The notes beneath the pieces are model-generated. The model saw nothing but the letters and a program-made list of their open reading frames with translations. It had not been told where the DNA came from and searched no databases. A DNA stretch of 64,000 bases. Source: Paramecium sonneborni (taxonomy: Eukaryota > Ciliophora > Oligohymenophorea > Peniculida > Parameciidae). Shown piece by piece: positions 1-12,166 of the stretch. Every line of letters starts with the position of its first letter. Position 1 is the first letter of the stretch. A program made the translations under genes and the position numbers. The stretch is taken from assembly GCA_905182985.1 (NCBI GenBank), contig CAJJDN010000011.1, positions 704,190-768,189 of the forward strand, written 5' to 3'.

Positions 1-1557
1 AAAGAAATGAAAGGGTGGTAGAATTTCAAAATAATTTGTTAAAAAGTGAATTGTGAAGAAAAAGAATTATTAAAGATTGATGAGTTTGAAAACAATCCCT
101 ATATAATTGGGAATAAATAATATGAAGATGGGTTTATTTAATATTAAATTCCTTATTAAGAATGTGTATCATTAAATGACTTATATGATGCTATTGTATT
201 TAATATTCATTTATTTAGAAATCTTAATATGTTGTCATCTTTAAAGCCTAAGCCATCTTAATTATTTAAGCCATTTTATAACATTTATTTAAAATGGCTG
301 AAAAAAAATTATGTCATTGTTAATTGAATTTATACAATATTTTTATCAAACTCAAGAACGAATCTAATCAATTTACTACTTATCAATCAATTATAGAAAT
401 AGATAAAATTTATTTTGTTTAATATTTAAGTATTTCAAAGACTTTAAATGAAGAAGATGAAAATATTTGTATGGATGTGAAAGCTATTAAAAAAATTATT
501 AAATAATTTCTAGAATTATATTAAGATGAAAGAATTTAGAAATTGTTAGAAAATTTAAAAAAAGTAAGTAATATAAATAATAAAAAACAATTTAAAGACA
601 TGATTGAAATAGTTAATCAATTTATTAAAGAGTAAGCATTTAAAATCTAAATTTAGTTTTGTTGATATATCTAAATAAACAATAACGAAAAAGAAGAATG
701 AGGATAAAGAGAAGAATGAGGATAAACAATAAAAAGAGAAAAAAGAAGATGCAGAAAAGAAAAAGAAAAAAGAGGATAAAGTAAAAAAAGAGAAGATAGA
801 TGAAGAAATTGAAGACTATAATAAATATCAAAAATAAAGATATTTTTGTGAAAAAGAATTGCTTATTTAATTGGATGAAATATTAAAATTAAATATTCAA
901 TTTGAAGAAAATATAGTATAACCAACTGAATAAGAAATATAATAACAAAAAAATTATAAAGAATAAACACTAAAAATCTAATAATACTTCTTAAGTTATT
1001 TTTAACCTTTATTTGTGAAATAATTCTAATAATATTATGGAGATAAATTATAAAACTCTTATTTAATAACAGGAATTACAAAAAATTAATATTATGAATT
1101 ACTAAAAAAGTATATAGAAAAAGAAAGGTAAAGAGCAAATAGAGCATTTGAATCTATTGATAAAACAATTAAAGAATGCTTAACTTAATCAAAATTAATC
1201 AAAGAAAAACTACTTTAAGATTTTAAATTTTAGATTGATGATATACCTTAAGACTAAATCTTTGAAATATTTTTAAAGTTTTTTATTAAGAATTCATTAG
1301 AGTTGCATTTATAAAAATAAATTACAAATAAAGTATAAGATTAATCAAAATAAGAATCATTTACAGCTAATAGTTTATCATAAGATGTAATTGAAATTTA
1401 GGATGAAGAATAATTTAAAGTTTATGACTTATCAAAAGAAGGATCATACAAAGAAGTGAATTAAAAAGTCTAAGATGATGTTATTAAATTTATTATAGAT
1501 CATTATGAATTGGAATAATCATTGAGATGCTTATAATTGAATGAGGAATTATTATGA
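1..1557 (+). CDS. Lys/Gln-rich hypothetical protein, 5' partial
   Basis: The ciliate-code frame is open from base 1, so the start lies outside the window. Two introns are proposed: 319-356 (ends AAG, tentative) and 632-656 (25 bp, ends TAG). The second must be removed because it carries a frame break. The remaining 1494 bases are 498 codons ending in TGA at 1555-1557. Codons after the second intron encode a strongly charged run of Lys, Glu and Asp (about 670-810), followed by a Gln-rich region probably folded as helices and coiled coil. I recognise no domain and assign no function. The stop lies 24 bp from the stop of the convergent channel gene. Confidence 0.6.
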
Positions 1558-1581
1558 ATATAAACGAATATATAATCATTT

Positions 1582-4446
1582 TCATTCTTATATTTTTTTT
1601 TAATAAATTCTTTTGGGTAACCAATTAAAAAGCCAATTCATTAGATTATTTTTTTTTTTAATATTTGAATCAGGTTATCCTTAACTAATAACAACCTATC
1701 TATATGAGTCAATATAAATGATTGCCAAGATTCCAAATAGAAATTGATATAATATAAAGTAAAAGAATATCATGAAAAGCATAGAAAATGTGAGGTCTGT
1801 ATCATAAAATTCTCCAACATTAGAACTATTACAAAGCATCAAGATCAATTAAGCAAAAGATCTTGTAAATATATAATAGTTAATAAAATAGGGTCCTTTT
1901 TAGGATGTTAAGATAATAGCGAAGCCAGATAAAATAAGAAAAAGTAATGTAAAGCTAGATAATAATTATAAATATTAAGATTCAATGGCTTCAATTGCTT
2001 ATTCTAAACTTTTGAAAATATTAAACATGAGATAAATTCTGATTAAATGAGCACAAATACATAATGATGTCATAACAAGTATGCTTTTATAAGTGTTTGC
2101 AACATTTCCTAGATCAATGTAGATAGTTTCTGATACAAGATCTTAAACACTAATATTTTATTTGAATAATTATAATGCTTAATCAGCAGTTGAAAAGTTG
2201 AGTATCAAAGACATTGAATTTACTAAGAAGACAACTGAAATAAAATATTTAATTCCTGATGAAAATGAATCTTTCATTTTTATAAGTTAAAAAATTGTAT
2301 AAATGATTCCAACAATTATTTTGAGTACTGTAATTAAATATAGTATATATCCAACATTTTTATTATTAGGACTATTTGGAGATTCTGAATGCATTTCAGC
2401 ATAAATAGAATATGGTGAAGATGTACCTTTTCCAAATATATTTGGAGAGAATGGTAAAATATTAGGTTATTTTGGATAGATTCCAAGACCAGTTACTTCA
2501 ACAAGAAATTCAATAAAAACAAACATTCCATCATTTTTACTCCGAACAGTCATTGTCATAATTTATGCAATAATAGATTCACCAAAATAAAAAGGATGTT
2601 TAAACATTCCTTCTATAATATTATGTATATAAAAAATTGGAGTTAGATTGTTGGGGTTGATATCTTATATATATCCACTTGAATCATAATCACTAAATTA
2701 TCCTTCTGTAATTCTATCATATTTAGAATCTGTAAAAAGCATCCAAGGTTTTTTGCCATCTCCAATTTATTCAGTAAAGAATGTTTAATCATTATAAATT
2801 TCATAATTGCAAGTAATTTATGGGAGTTTATCTGTTCTAATAGGATTTGGACATTAAGTATATTAAGTTCTTAATTAACGAAATCGTAATGCTCCAATTA
2901 TTTCATATGATGTCTTAAAATCAGAATAATTGGAAGTAAATTAATACATTAAACCTTAAGGATTAATGTAATACTCTTATAATTCAGCAATAGAAGATAT
3001 AGCAAGAAATTTATTTATATTTAAACTGTTTTCTATTTTCTTAATATGCTATTACATATATGCTCCATTATCTAAGAAATATAAAAATAAAATATTCAAA
3101 ACCATTAATATTATTAGAATAAAAAGAATGCAGATATGATTATCATCTAATTTTTCACCTTTCAATTCTTCAATTTAATTTTTTTCTGCACTTCTTCCTC
3201 TTTTTTTGAGTTTATCAACATTGATAACAAATTATTTTTTTAACAAAGGAAATCTATTAAAAAAAGAGACATATTTTCTAAATAAACCAATTTTAAGATC
3301 TTATTAATCATATTCTTATTATTCATCATATTCTTCTTCATTTTCCTCTATTTATGTTAATGGTTTTTCTTCACTTACTTTAGAACCATCAAATGTTATA
3401 TTTGCACTTTAATGGGGATGACTTATTTAACTTTTTTCTGGTTATATATTACTTGTATTATTTGATTATCTAGATTCAGATGATAAACCTCTTCTATGAG
3501 TTTTTATTTTTTTCTTTTTTAATGTCACACATAAATATGATATATTCTAATCAGATAACACTTTGTTATAATAACGTTCAATTAACTCTGTATTCTATAT
3601 ATTTTCTTAATTATCATTTTGTATTTCATATCTATTGCAAAACTTTTCCAAGAGTATTTAATCTGTATTTCCACATTCCTATGCGTATTCTGATTATGGA
3701 GATATTAAATTTCTGGTTGTTGTTTACATTGATCCTGGACTTACTAGTCCTGGTTATTATTTTTATATTATTTCATCTATCTATTCTACTATTTAAGATT
3801 CTCCCTATTAATTTCTCTTTGATTTTATTTATTAATCATTAGAACTAGTCTAACCAATTTCATAAGGTAATTCTTTTCTTGCTTATTCCATATTATAAAT
3901 ATTCCAATATACTAAACATGCTTTTTTTAAATCTTAAAAACTGTTTATTTTTGAATATCTAAATGTTGCTGTCACATAATCTATGTTGTCATCTTAAAGC
4001 TTAATATCTTTTTATAATAGTGTTTTTGGACATTTTACTTATATTGCACAAGTCATAGATGGTGCTTAATATTAATTATCATTTTCTCCGTTATTTTATT
4101 CTGGAAATTCATCCTATACACATTCTTCAAGATATCGAAAATATTTATCAATATGATATCCAAATTTCTCTAAAACTTATTTTGATATTTATTTAAAAAA
4201 TTCCTTTATACGATTCTTATCCAAAATTTCTTATTGAGGAGCTTCTGCTTCCATCATCTCTATCTGTTTTTAAACGTATAATGTCATATTTTTTAAGTTT
4301 TTAATACTATCTTATAATTCTCTATCAAGAAATATGTTTCTCGTCTCTTTTGCATCTATCTCTTATTATAACTCATTCATCTTGCTATTCAGTTCAATTA
4401 TTCTAGAACGAAGTTTTCTAGCTTTGCTATCTGGATCAATTTCCAT
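1582..4446 (-). CDS. Polycystin-2-like (PKD2/TRPP) cation channel
   Basis: A single uninterrupted ciliate-code frame of 955 codons (954 aa). The N-terminal 430 residues are cytosolic in character, with a short coiled coil near residues 1-60 and acidic, Gln-rich linkers. TM1 lies near residue 440. A long extracellular-type domain of roughly 240 residues follows, containing an LRxRQLR-like segment and paired cysteines, and then five hydrophobic segments from about residue 700 to 910. The loop between the last two (FTRSFAQL...LC) is placed like a pore helix. This six-TM plan with a large TM1-TM2 loop is that of the polycystin-2 family, which in ciliates and algae acts in ciliary or plasma-membrane calcium entry. 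That role is inferred here. The C-terminal tail after TM6 is short, about 40 residues, and has no EF-hand. The forward-strand ORF at 3480-3842 is a shadow. Confidence 0.75.
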
Positions 4447-4753
4447 AAAGATGTATTTTTAATTTTAAAATGACTACTTTTTATTATTAAATTTAGTATT
4501 ATCAGTTTATTATATCAAATAATATTAGTTTTAATTTAGTTGATTTTATCATTTTTTGTTCAAGATTAAGATCAATTTTCAGCTAATTTAATTGAATTGA
4601 ACTTTAATGAATGTTAGATATTATTTTATTTTATGTTTACATAATTCATAGAATTATATTTAAATAATAATATAAATATATAAATTTTTATATATTTTTA
4701 TAAATTACTAGAGTATTTTATTAAATATAACTAAATAATAAACATATAGATAA

Positions 4754-5740
4754 TCATAAGATATGATTTGGAATTAAATCAGGTAGAGTGGCCAATCTGA
4801 TTCTAGATGAATATTTATGAATGAATGGTTTAATGTAAAGTTCTTTAATGGTTTTTTCACTTTTTTTAGATGGACTTCTTTCAGTAAAAAGGGGTAGTTC
4901 TTGTTTATTTAACTGTGTTTGAATTTAAGGAAGTTAGGATTTAAATGGTTTAATAGATTTATAAGTATTTCTAGATAAAAGATGATAAGATAATGAAGAA
5001 AACTATTTATTGATTAATTTACTTTTTTCACTGTTGATAATTTCTTTTTATTTGACTAAAAAAGATTCAAAAAAACTTGGTTTTTTAGTTGGAGTTCTAT
5101 CTAAAATTTTGGAAGAATTAATTTAAAGAGCCTCTTCTTATTTAATAACATCAAGTAATTATGTATTTTTTTTCTCAATTTTGATAGTGTTTTATTTGAT
5201 AATTGGTGATTCAAATGATTCAGTAGGTATTTCTTTAGCAAAAAGATAAGGTGCCATTACATAAATTTAATGTTTGCGAATAGATCTTTAAAATTTATGC
5301 ATTGGAGATTCTCTTTCTTTTTCTATATGTTGTATCCTAAATTCATGATTCATGCATTGTTTCTAAAATCTAGTTAAAGGTCCACAAAATTCACATTCAC
5401 AACTTCTTCTTCTCTATTTAAATTATTCTTTGGACAATTGTTAGTATTATTTTTCAAGGTCCTTTTCACTCATAATTGAAGGTTTTGGTTTTCGAAGGTA
5501 TTTTTATGATCCATAAGAGGATTAAGTGTGTAGAATGGACTATTTCTTATTCTATACTTAAGTTTCGATGTATTTAAAGAGATTAAATGAATATGGAAAA
5601 GAACGGGATCGAAGTTTAGTTTTTACATTAATGTTTATCAATTTCACATTCTTTTGTTGATATGATAATTTAAGTTTATTGGACTTAATTGATTATGGAC
5701 TCTATTTCGTCAGAATCCTTTTTGATTAAGCACTTTGCAT
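4754..5740 (-). CDS. Hypothetical basic protein with a Cys-x-Cys cluster
   Basis: Intronless frame of 329 codons (328 aa) ending in TGA at 4754-4756. The start at 5740 is the first ATG in clearly coding-like sequence. An in-frame ATG at 5794 would add 18 residues, and no stop separates them. The protein is rich in Lys, Ser and Gln. A compact motif with three cysteines (CECEFC) near residue 115 follows an Arg run and could bind a metal or sit in a complex, but one half-site alone is not a recognisable zinc finger. No known domain was recognised. It is transcribed toward the channel gene, 307 bp away. Confidence 0.5.
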
Positions 5741-5881
5741 CTATTCGATATCAAACAGTTAATGCTTTTATATAAAAATTATTGATTTCAACATTTACTA
5801 CTTTTATAGAAATGCAATAAATAATTAATATTTTAATAAATGATATTATTGTTGGTTCTCACTTAGATCATCTGAATTTTT

Positions 5882-6247
5882 ATGCCATTTACAAATTACA
5901 TAATAAAGAATTTTATAATAGGAAAACATTTTTTCGTTCTAAATTTGATAATCAATGTAGACTTTATTAATAAGAATTATCAATTTGGTGTTTTCTAATC
6001 TACAAAAAATACCTAATAATAATTATTATAATCATTTTAGTTTTATGAAACATTTATTAAATATTATAGACATTATAATCTTTATTAATAATGCAATATA
6101 ATTTTATTAGTAAAATGAATAGGATCTATTTATGAGTTTAGTGCAGAATAATCAATATATACACTTGGATATCTGTTTTATTATTTTTAAAGAATTTAAA
6201 TAATAATTTAATATTTATCAAGATCTAATGAGAATTTAGTTATTTGA
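5882..6247 (+). pseudogene. Possible kinase C-lobe remnant
   Basis: An ATG at 5882 opens a frame interrupted by one TGA at 6116-6118. Removing a 27-bp GT...GAG segment (6110-6136) restores 113 codons ending at 6247. The segment after it reads SAEQSIYTLGYLFYYF, which resembles the helix-F region of protein kinases (DVWSLG...). It lies just upstream of two kinase-like genes on the same strand. It may be a decayed third copy or a short divergent gene. The GAG splice site is not proven, so the call is weak. Confidence 0.3.
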
Positions 6248-6902
6248 AATTTTCAAAAAATTAAGATAGCGATTTAAAAATTAAAAAAGAAACATAACTA
6301 AATACAAATGTTTTTTTTTAGCTCTTTATCCAAATATTTGTCTAATGTTTTAAATTTTTACTCAGAAATAATAAAACACACAAAAGCATCTATTTTTATC
6401 CATATCAATAATTGTATCAAATTATACTTTTACTTTATAATCAAATTTCTATATCTAAAACTCCATTTAATATAAGATAGTCTTTTTTCTCTGGAGTATG
6501 AAATAATAATAAATTTTATATTATGATCAAGAACGATTAATCTAAATATTAAAAATCAAATACTTAAAATAAAATTGAACACTGAGCATCAAACTTTTTA
6601 TCCAAAAAAATCTCTAAGCATCATTTTCTAGACGAATATTAATTAGAGTTAAATAAAATTCAATAAATCAAATGCAATTATAATAATATAACTAAAACTC
6701 AATATGCTTTGAATATTAATTAAAACAAAGTGATTATGATTAATAATTATACTTCAGATACCTCCTTAAAATACTTTTTGGTTAAGTAACAAAAATTAAG
6801 TAAAATCTTAAATGATTTAGAATATTCGAAATATATAATTTATTCCTAAAATTCTATTAAATCAAATTCTATTAAATTTTTAAATCTCCAACAATATTTT
6901 TA
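6248..6902. other. Spacer with ambiguous open frames
   Basis: No gene could be fixed here. A ciliate-code frame on the plus strand is open from about 6660 to past 6900 and looks partly coding, but it conflicts with the better supported start of the kinase-like gene at 6903. A short minus-strand frame lies near 6350-6480. AT-rich sequence with one stop codon gives long open frames by chance. Confidence 0.4.
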
Positions 6903-8232
6903 ATGGAGGGCTTATTAGGTAATTTCTAAAGAATTTAAACTTTCCAAAATTAGGAGCAATAATAATTATTTGAAGATAAAGTTCGAAAATATGAATAATA
7001 TCCGAAACCAACGAATCGAAAAGAAGGTTATTAAAACTTAAGCTCTAATTCATCATTTCTATAATTTAGCTATTCTCATTGCTTTAGTTTAGAACTATTA
7101 ATAGCAGCTATTGTAAATATATATTTATATTTAGAAAACCAACTATATTAGATTATTTAATGGATAAATTATATTGATTCTACAAAAAATTATTGAACAC
7201 TTTTAATTAAAACAATCAAAAGCAATTCATCATGGAAACATTTAACCTAGAAATATTATTATCGAACTATAAGTGGATGATTAATTTAAAACTTTGACGA
7301 CTTATGCAAGGCCTATTAACATAAAAAGAATTTATTTTACTAACTATATATTGAATTAAACTGAAAGTGATGGAGACAATCTTAAAACGATTATTGTTGG
7401 ATTTCTAGAATTAGCCGAAATTCGAAGAAATGATAAAAAATTATTTCAAGAAGATTTTTTATAATAGATTTTAAAATTTCCTTACTATTAAATCGAAGAA
7501 ACTTTATAGACTTTGTAAATTTTATTTATAGATATAGAGTAATAGATTCTAAGAAGCAATATTATCAAGATAGTGACTAGGAAACTGGTTATTTTGCTCC
7601 AAGATATTGGTGGTCGAAAGATTACCCTTATGAATTAGAAAAAATAAAAAAAATAACTGAATCGAATGATAATATGTTGGATAAAGTTATCCAAGAAGAA
7701 ACTATGAAGAAAAAGTTAGAATAATATAATATTTAGTTTCTTTTTAAATTGTGAGAAAGATAAAAAAAATTAACTGGAAATTTAAAGGGAATCTCATATA
7801 AAATTTAGGAAATTAATCGAATAATGTAAAGATTATCTAATAAATTAATTTTATGAAGATGCAATATTGATTCAAATGGAATTTATTGGCAACTATTTCA
7901 AAGAAAAAAAAAAGTCTATGTTTCATGTTTATAATATCGAAGATTCAATCAAATAAATAAATAATTGTAATGAATAAATGAAAAATACTTTAATTTAAAT
8001 GATCAATAAGTACTATGAAGAGTATTCAAATTCTATTAAAAAGAAATTATTTTCTAGTTTGGAAGAAAATATATTTTTTACATGCTTATTTTAATTATAA
8101 ATAATAGAATTGGGTATCAAGTTATGCGAAATAGAAAAAATTAATAACCTGACTGAATAAGTACTAAAAATTAAGTATCCACAACATGATTAGCAATCAA
8201 TAAAAAACATAATTATGAATTAAGATTTATGA
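6903..8232 (+). CDS. Degenerate protein-kinase-like protein, copy A
   Basis: Four exons, with introns 7113-7134, 7515-7537 and 7715-7736 (all end TAG). Spliced length is 421 codons (420 aa). The start matches that of copy B: both begin with an aligned FxRIQxFxNQ segment. A catalytic-loop-like motif reads HGN followed by NIIIE, in place of HRD...N. The DFG region is replaced by VIDS, and TGYFAPRYW stands where kinases have the APE segment. The Gly-rich loop and the VAIK lysine are absent because the protein starts near helix C. Phosphotransfer is therefore unlikely, and a binding or scaffold role is an inference. The C-terminal 190 residues are helical and Lys/Gln-rich. This is the first of a head-to-tail tandem pair. 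Confidence 0.6.
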
Positions 8233-8347
8233 AGCATGAATTTAATATAAAAACATTGATATATATTATTATCATAATTTAATTAATTTCTTCTAATTAG
8301 AAGTTTGAAGCAAAATAATATTTATAATAGAATTTTAACTAAGAATA

Positions 8348-9807
8348 ATGAATGCATTGAATGAGAAGTTTATGAGAATTCAAATATTTGATAATTAAGA
8401 CTAATATGATAAATTTTGGAAATATGTTAACAAGTTTGAAAATTATGAAGAAAAAATATCAAAAAAGGATTCTAAATATTATGCTTTGATTTAATTTAAC
8501 TTTCATAATTGTGTGCCTTTAAATATATTAATTGATGCCATTGTATACTATATTTATTTAAATTTAGGAAAATAAATATATAGAAGTTTAAAAAACCCTT
8601 ATCAAGTAGATTTCTATTGAAATATTACAACATTTTTAAAAATTTAAAAGGGAGCCAATAATTCATGGGAACATTCAAACAAAAAATATTATTATTGAAT
8701 TGCATGAAAACTAGTTTTTTGATTAAGCGAAAAATAATATAGAAATTAAGAATATATATTTCACTAATTATGTGTTTAAATAGAATGAAAATGATGAACA
8801 AAATATTAAAAAGGCTTTTTTTTAATTATGGAAATTAATTTCAAAAGATGCCTCTGATTAAGATTTTTTAAATTAATAATAATTAGATATGATGTCGATT
8901 TAAGATATCTTATAAAATATATAATAAATGTAAATTATATTAAGAATATAGGTATGTTCAAGATGGGTAAAAATAAAATCCAATGAGAAAAATAGGGAAT
9001 TTTATTAAATAATTAGTTGTTGAAACCGGGTAAATCAAAATTTTGTAAAGCAAATTAAAAATTGAATATCCAAGTCTTGAAGAAAATCTAGAGTAGAAGA
9101 TTTAGGAGTTTACCAATAAAACTAGTGAAGAGTTTTAATAGAATCAAGGAAAACAGATTTAATTGACTAATAAAATTGATGGAGAAAATCAAAGTGAGTG
9201 TTTTAATAAATTAGATTGTGATAAAATCTAATAAACACCAAATCATATTGAATCTAGTGTATTTTAAAAAGATTAGAGTGAAGAAGAAATAAATAGAAAA
9301 ATGCTTGAGAAAGAATAGTAAAAAATAATAAAAAAGGAACAATAGTGTTTTTTAGAATAGCTCAAAATTATCTCTTTACACAACTTTATAGAAAATGTTA
9401 TTTCATAAATATTTAAAAATGATGAGGATAAAAAGGGTGCAGAATAAAAGAATCAAGACGTAATTAAATTTATATTTGATAAATGTTATCTGAATATAAA
9501 ATAGACTTTTAACATATTGTTGGATCATTTTGGTGGAATCCAAAATACATTTAATTAAAAATAGAAAGAGATTAACGATAAGCATTATGAAAACTTTAAA
9601 TTTTAAATTGATTTACCAATAAAGGAAATTGTTAAAGTACATTTTGATCAATTTCTATCAATAACTTAAAAATACATTTTTTCAGTTGGAAGTGCCTTTT
9701 CAGGTTAAATAGAATAATAACATCAGTTTATTCAAAAATAATTAGAAGATGCATATGACGCATGGATAACATTGAAAATATTAGAGCTAATTTCAGATTT
9801 AATATGA
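8348..9807 (+). CDS. Degenerate protein-kinase-like protein, copy B
   Basis: Three exons, introns 8543-8567 and 8930-8951 (both TAG); 471 codons (470 aa). The first intron lies at the same position as intron 1 of copy A, after the aligned IDAI/IAAI residues. The catalytic-loop equivalent again reads HGN...NIIIE and is followed by an IYFTNYV stretch matching IYFTNYI in copy A, which proves common descent. No HRD, DFG or Gly-rich loop is present. The C-terminal half is longer than in copy A, with a Gln/Glu-rich linker and a helical domain ending at TGA 9805-9807. An upstream in-frame TGA near 8310 bounds the start. The protein is a predicted pseudokinase of unknown role. Confidence 0.6.
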
Positions 9808-10052
9808 AAAATGTTCAATGATAATTTTAAGTTATTATATAATATGAATAAAACAAATAATACTTTCAATAATTTACAATTTTTTATAGAATTATTATAT
9901 ACATAATAAATAGCATATAATATTCATTAAATCAAAATTAATAGATGAAGATGTTGAATCTTTATAGAAAATAATTATTTTTTGAATTGATAAGAGAATT
10001 TATGACTTAAAAAAAACAAAAAATCAAATAATAATATACACCTCTAAATTTG

Positions 10053-10564
10053 TCATGGCATCTCAATCTCGCCAAATTCAAGCAATCTTTTTTCATATAT
10101 TGCATATTGTTAATCATCTACGAATAATTAGTAATCCATATATTCTAAAAATTCTTATTCTAAACTATTTATTTCTTTAATATTTATGCCTCCTACTTTA
10201 GCATAATACTCATTCTTGTAATAATCATCATCTTAAAATTTGATGGCTGTTAAAATAGACAATAAAAGAAATCTTTAAATAAGTTTTATAAAATAGATAT
10301 ATACCTATGTATGCAATGGGAATTTAATACAAGATATGTATGCTTTTCTTACAACCTATCTAAGTATATAAGAGCAATAACAAAGCATTATTCACTACAA
10401 TGTGTGTATTTAGCTATTCTTTGTAAGTAATTGTAGATTGTAATTGAAGGAGCTTTATTTGCATGAAAATTAGAGTTATACTCTATTTCAAGTGCATCAG
10501 TTTCTTTGATTATTTCATCTAAAATATTTGAGATTGTCAAGAGTAGAGGATTTGATTGCTACAT
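10053..10564 (-). CDS. P/U-type (Pho80-like) cyclin
   Basis: Two exons, intron 10273-10304 (32 bp, ends AAG and must be removed to keep frame); 160 codons (159 aa). The single cyclin fold is clear: YLDR near residue 65, HRFLLLSILTAIKF, then a DD...YY..YYAKVGG block typical of P/U cyclins (Pho80, CYCP, CCNY relatives). These partner Pho85/CDK5-type kinases in nutrient, polarity or cell-cycle signalling. The exon join falls inside the HR codon pair, so conservation fixes the splice site. The protein is short because it holds only one cyclin fold, as expected for the class. The specific CDK partner cannot be told. Confidence 0.85.
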
Positions 10565-10876
10565 TTATTTATAAAAATAATATTAAAATAATATCCATTT
10601 GAAGATCAAGGAATATGCAATGTAAAACATGTTTAAATAATATCAAAATAATTTGTTTTCTTGTTTAAGGAATGAAAATCTTATTTTTTTGTGAAGGATT
10701 AATTAGTAGATATATGATAAATCAAAGAGGGAATCAAATTAATTTACAAAAAATAATTAAATGCTGATAATTAAATTAATTAAAATAATACTATTATATG
10801 ATTATATATTAAAATATATTTATAATTTATTTATAATTACATTAGCCTCTTAATTTTATAAATATTATAAAATAAA

Positions 10877-12134
10877 ATGTCTGATCAAATTTTAGAAGAT
10901 CATAGAAACTCATCTTTAAGATTAATAGTAGAGGGTAATTATTATCTAATTCTTAGGTAGAGATAATTTTTTAAACACAAACGATTTTAAAGTAAAGTAA
11001 TAGAGCTACTCAACAATGAAAAAAGGATGTGAAGGACTTTTAGTGTATTTAAGAAATGAAAAAGATTAGAATATTATAATGTTAATAAGCGAATAGCTAA
11101 ATAGATATATCGAATAATTAACTAAATTTTCTTAAGAGCTAAAATAAAATCAATAGAGTGATGAAATTGAAATTGTTTTTGTTTAAAAATAAGAACTTTT
11201 ATATACGTAAGATTCTGAAAAAGATATTTAAGTATTCAATACATAATATGGTTAATATGTTGAAATACAATTAAATACCTATAATTAGAGAATTTAAATA
11301 ATTGGATTAGAATAACAAAAATAAAAATTAAGAGAACATATTGGTTTACCAATATTATTTCCTAATCTATTTTAAGGGGCACGCAAGTTACAAACATCAA
11401 TTCTATTATTTGGAGTAAATATATTTTATTAACTTAAGCCTAAAGGTTCAGGTAAAACTGAATTAATAAGATATTTAGCCTCGGAATGGAAAACTCTTTT
11501 ATTAATAGTTAATGTTTCTATGATTATAGAAATTGGTGAATAAATAAAAATATAAGAATTAAAAAATGAAATAGAATAATTAATAAAAAATAAATCTTTT
11601 ATTATTTTGCTGTAAAATTTAGAAGATTGTCCAAATCGGAAAAGTTTGCTTAATTTTTTCGAGAAATATAATCTTAAAGAATTAATAGATAATGGGAAAT
11701 TAGTATCAAATGTGATTGGTTGTTCTAGTTAACCTTGGAAAATACATCATTCAATTAGAAGGATGTAAAATAAAATTAATTAATAAAAGTTTTGAAAATA
11801 GAATAGAAATTAACTTAATGTCTCAAGATCAAAGAATAGAATATTTAAGTTTAATGCTGCTTTAAAAAGAACAAAATAAATTGAAATATGATTAAATAGT
11901 TGAAATAGCTAAACTTACAAACAAATTTACAGGATTAGATCTGAAAAATTTGATTTAACAAGCTATAAAAATTCAAAGTATCAAAAAATTAGAGAACAAT
12001 GATGTAAAAATTATATAATATTAGAGTAAAATATATTTTCTAGTGTTTTGGATATACTTTAAACTTTTCAGATTTCCGTATCAGATAATGATTTTTTATA
12101 ATTTAGATAATGGAGAGAAGATTTTTGTTTGTGA
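10877..12134 (+). CDS. Divergent AAA ATPase of the Vps4/katanin/spastin type, probably inactive
   Basis: Introns at 10935-10956 (TAG), 11415-11438 (AAG, 24 bp, could be retained in frame), 11765-11789 (AAG) and 12043-12071 (CAG). Removing all four leaves 386 codons. One AAA module is present: a linker with GLEQQKQKLRE, then Walker A as GPKGSGKT. The Walker B position reads IILLQN instead of a D-E pair. Sensor 1 has SS where TN is usual. The second region of homology keeps RR.FENRIEI, and the C-terminal helix ends in a W-R-E-D-F block as in the meiotic-clade AAA proteins. Loss of the Walker B acids suggests nucleotide binding without hydrolysis. The stop lies 32 bp from the convergent TTLL gene. 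Confidence 0.65.
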
Positions 12135-12166
12135 TTAGATTATAATAATAATAACAAAAATTAATA

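Noticed and set aside
640..831. Minus-strand Phe/Leu/Ile-rich ORF that looks like a membrane protein
   Set aside because: It is the antisense of a Lys/Glu-rich coding segment on the plus strand.
3480..3842. Plus-strand ORF of 120 aa
   Set aside because: Antisense shadow of the polycystin-like gene, which reads in one open frame through this stretch.
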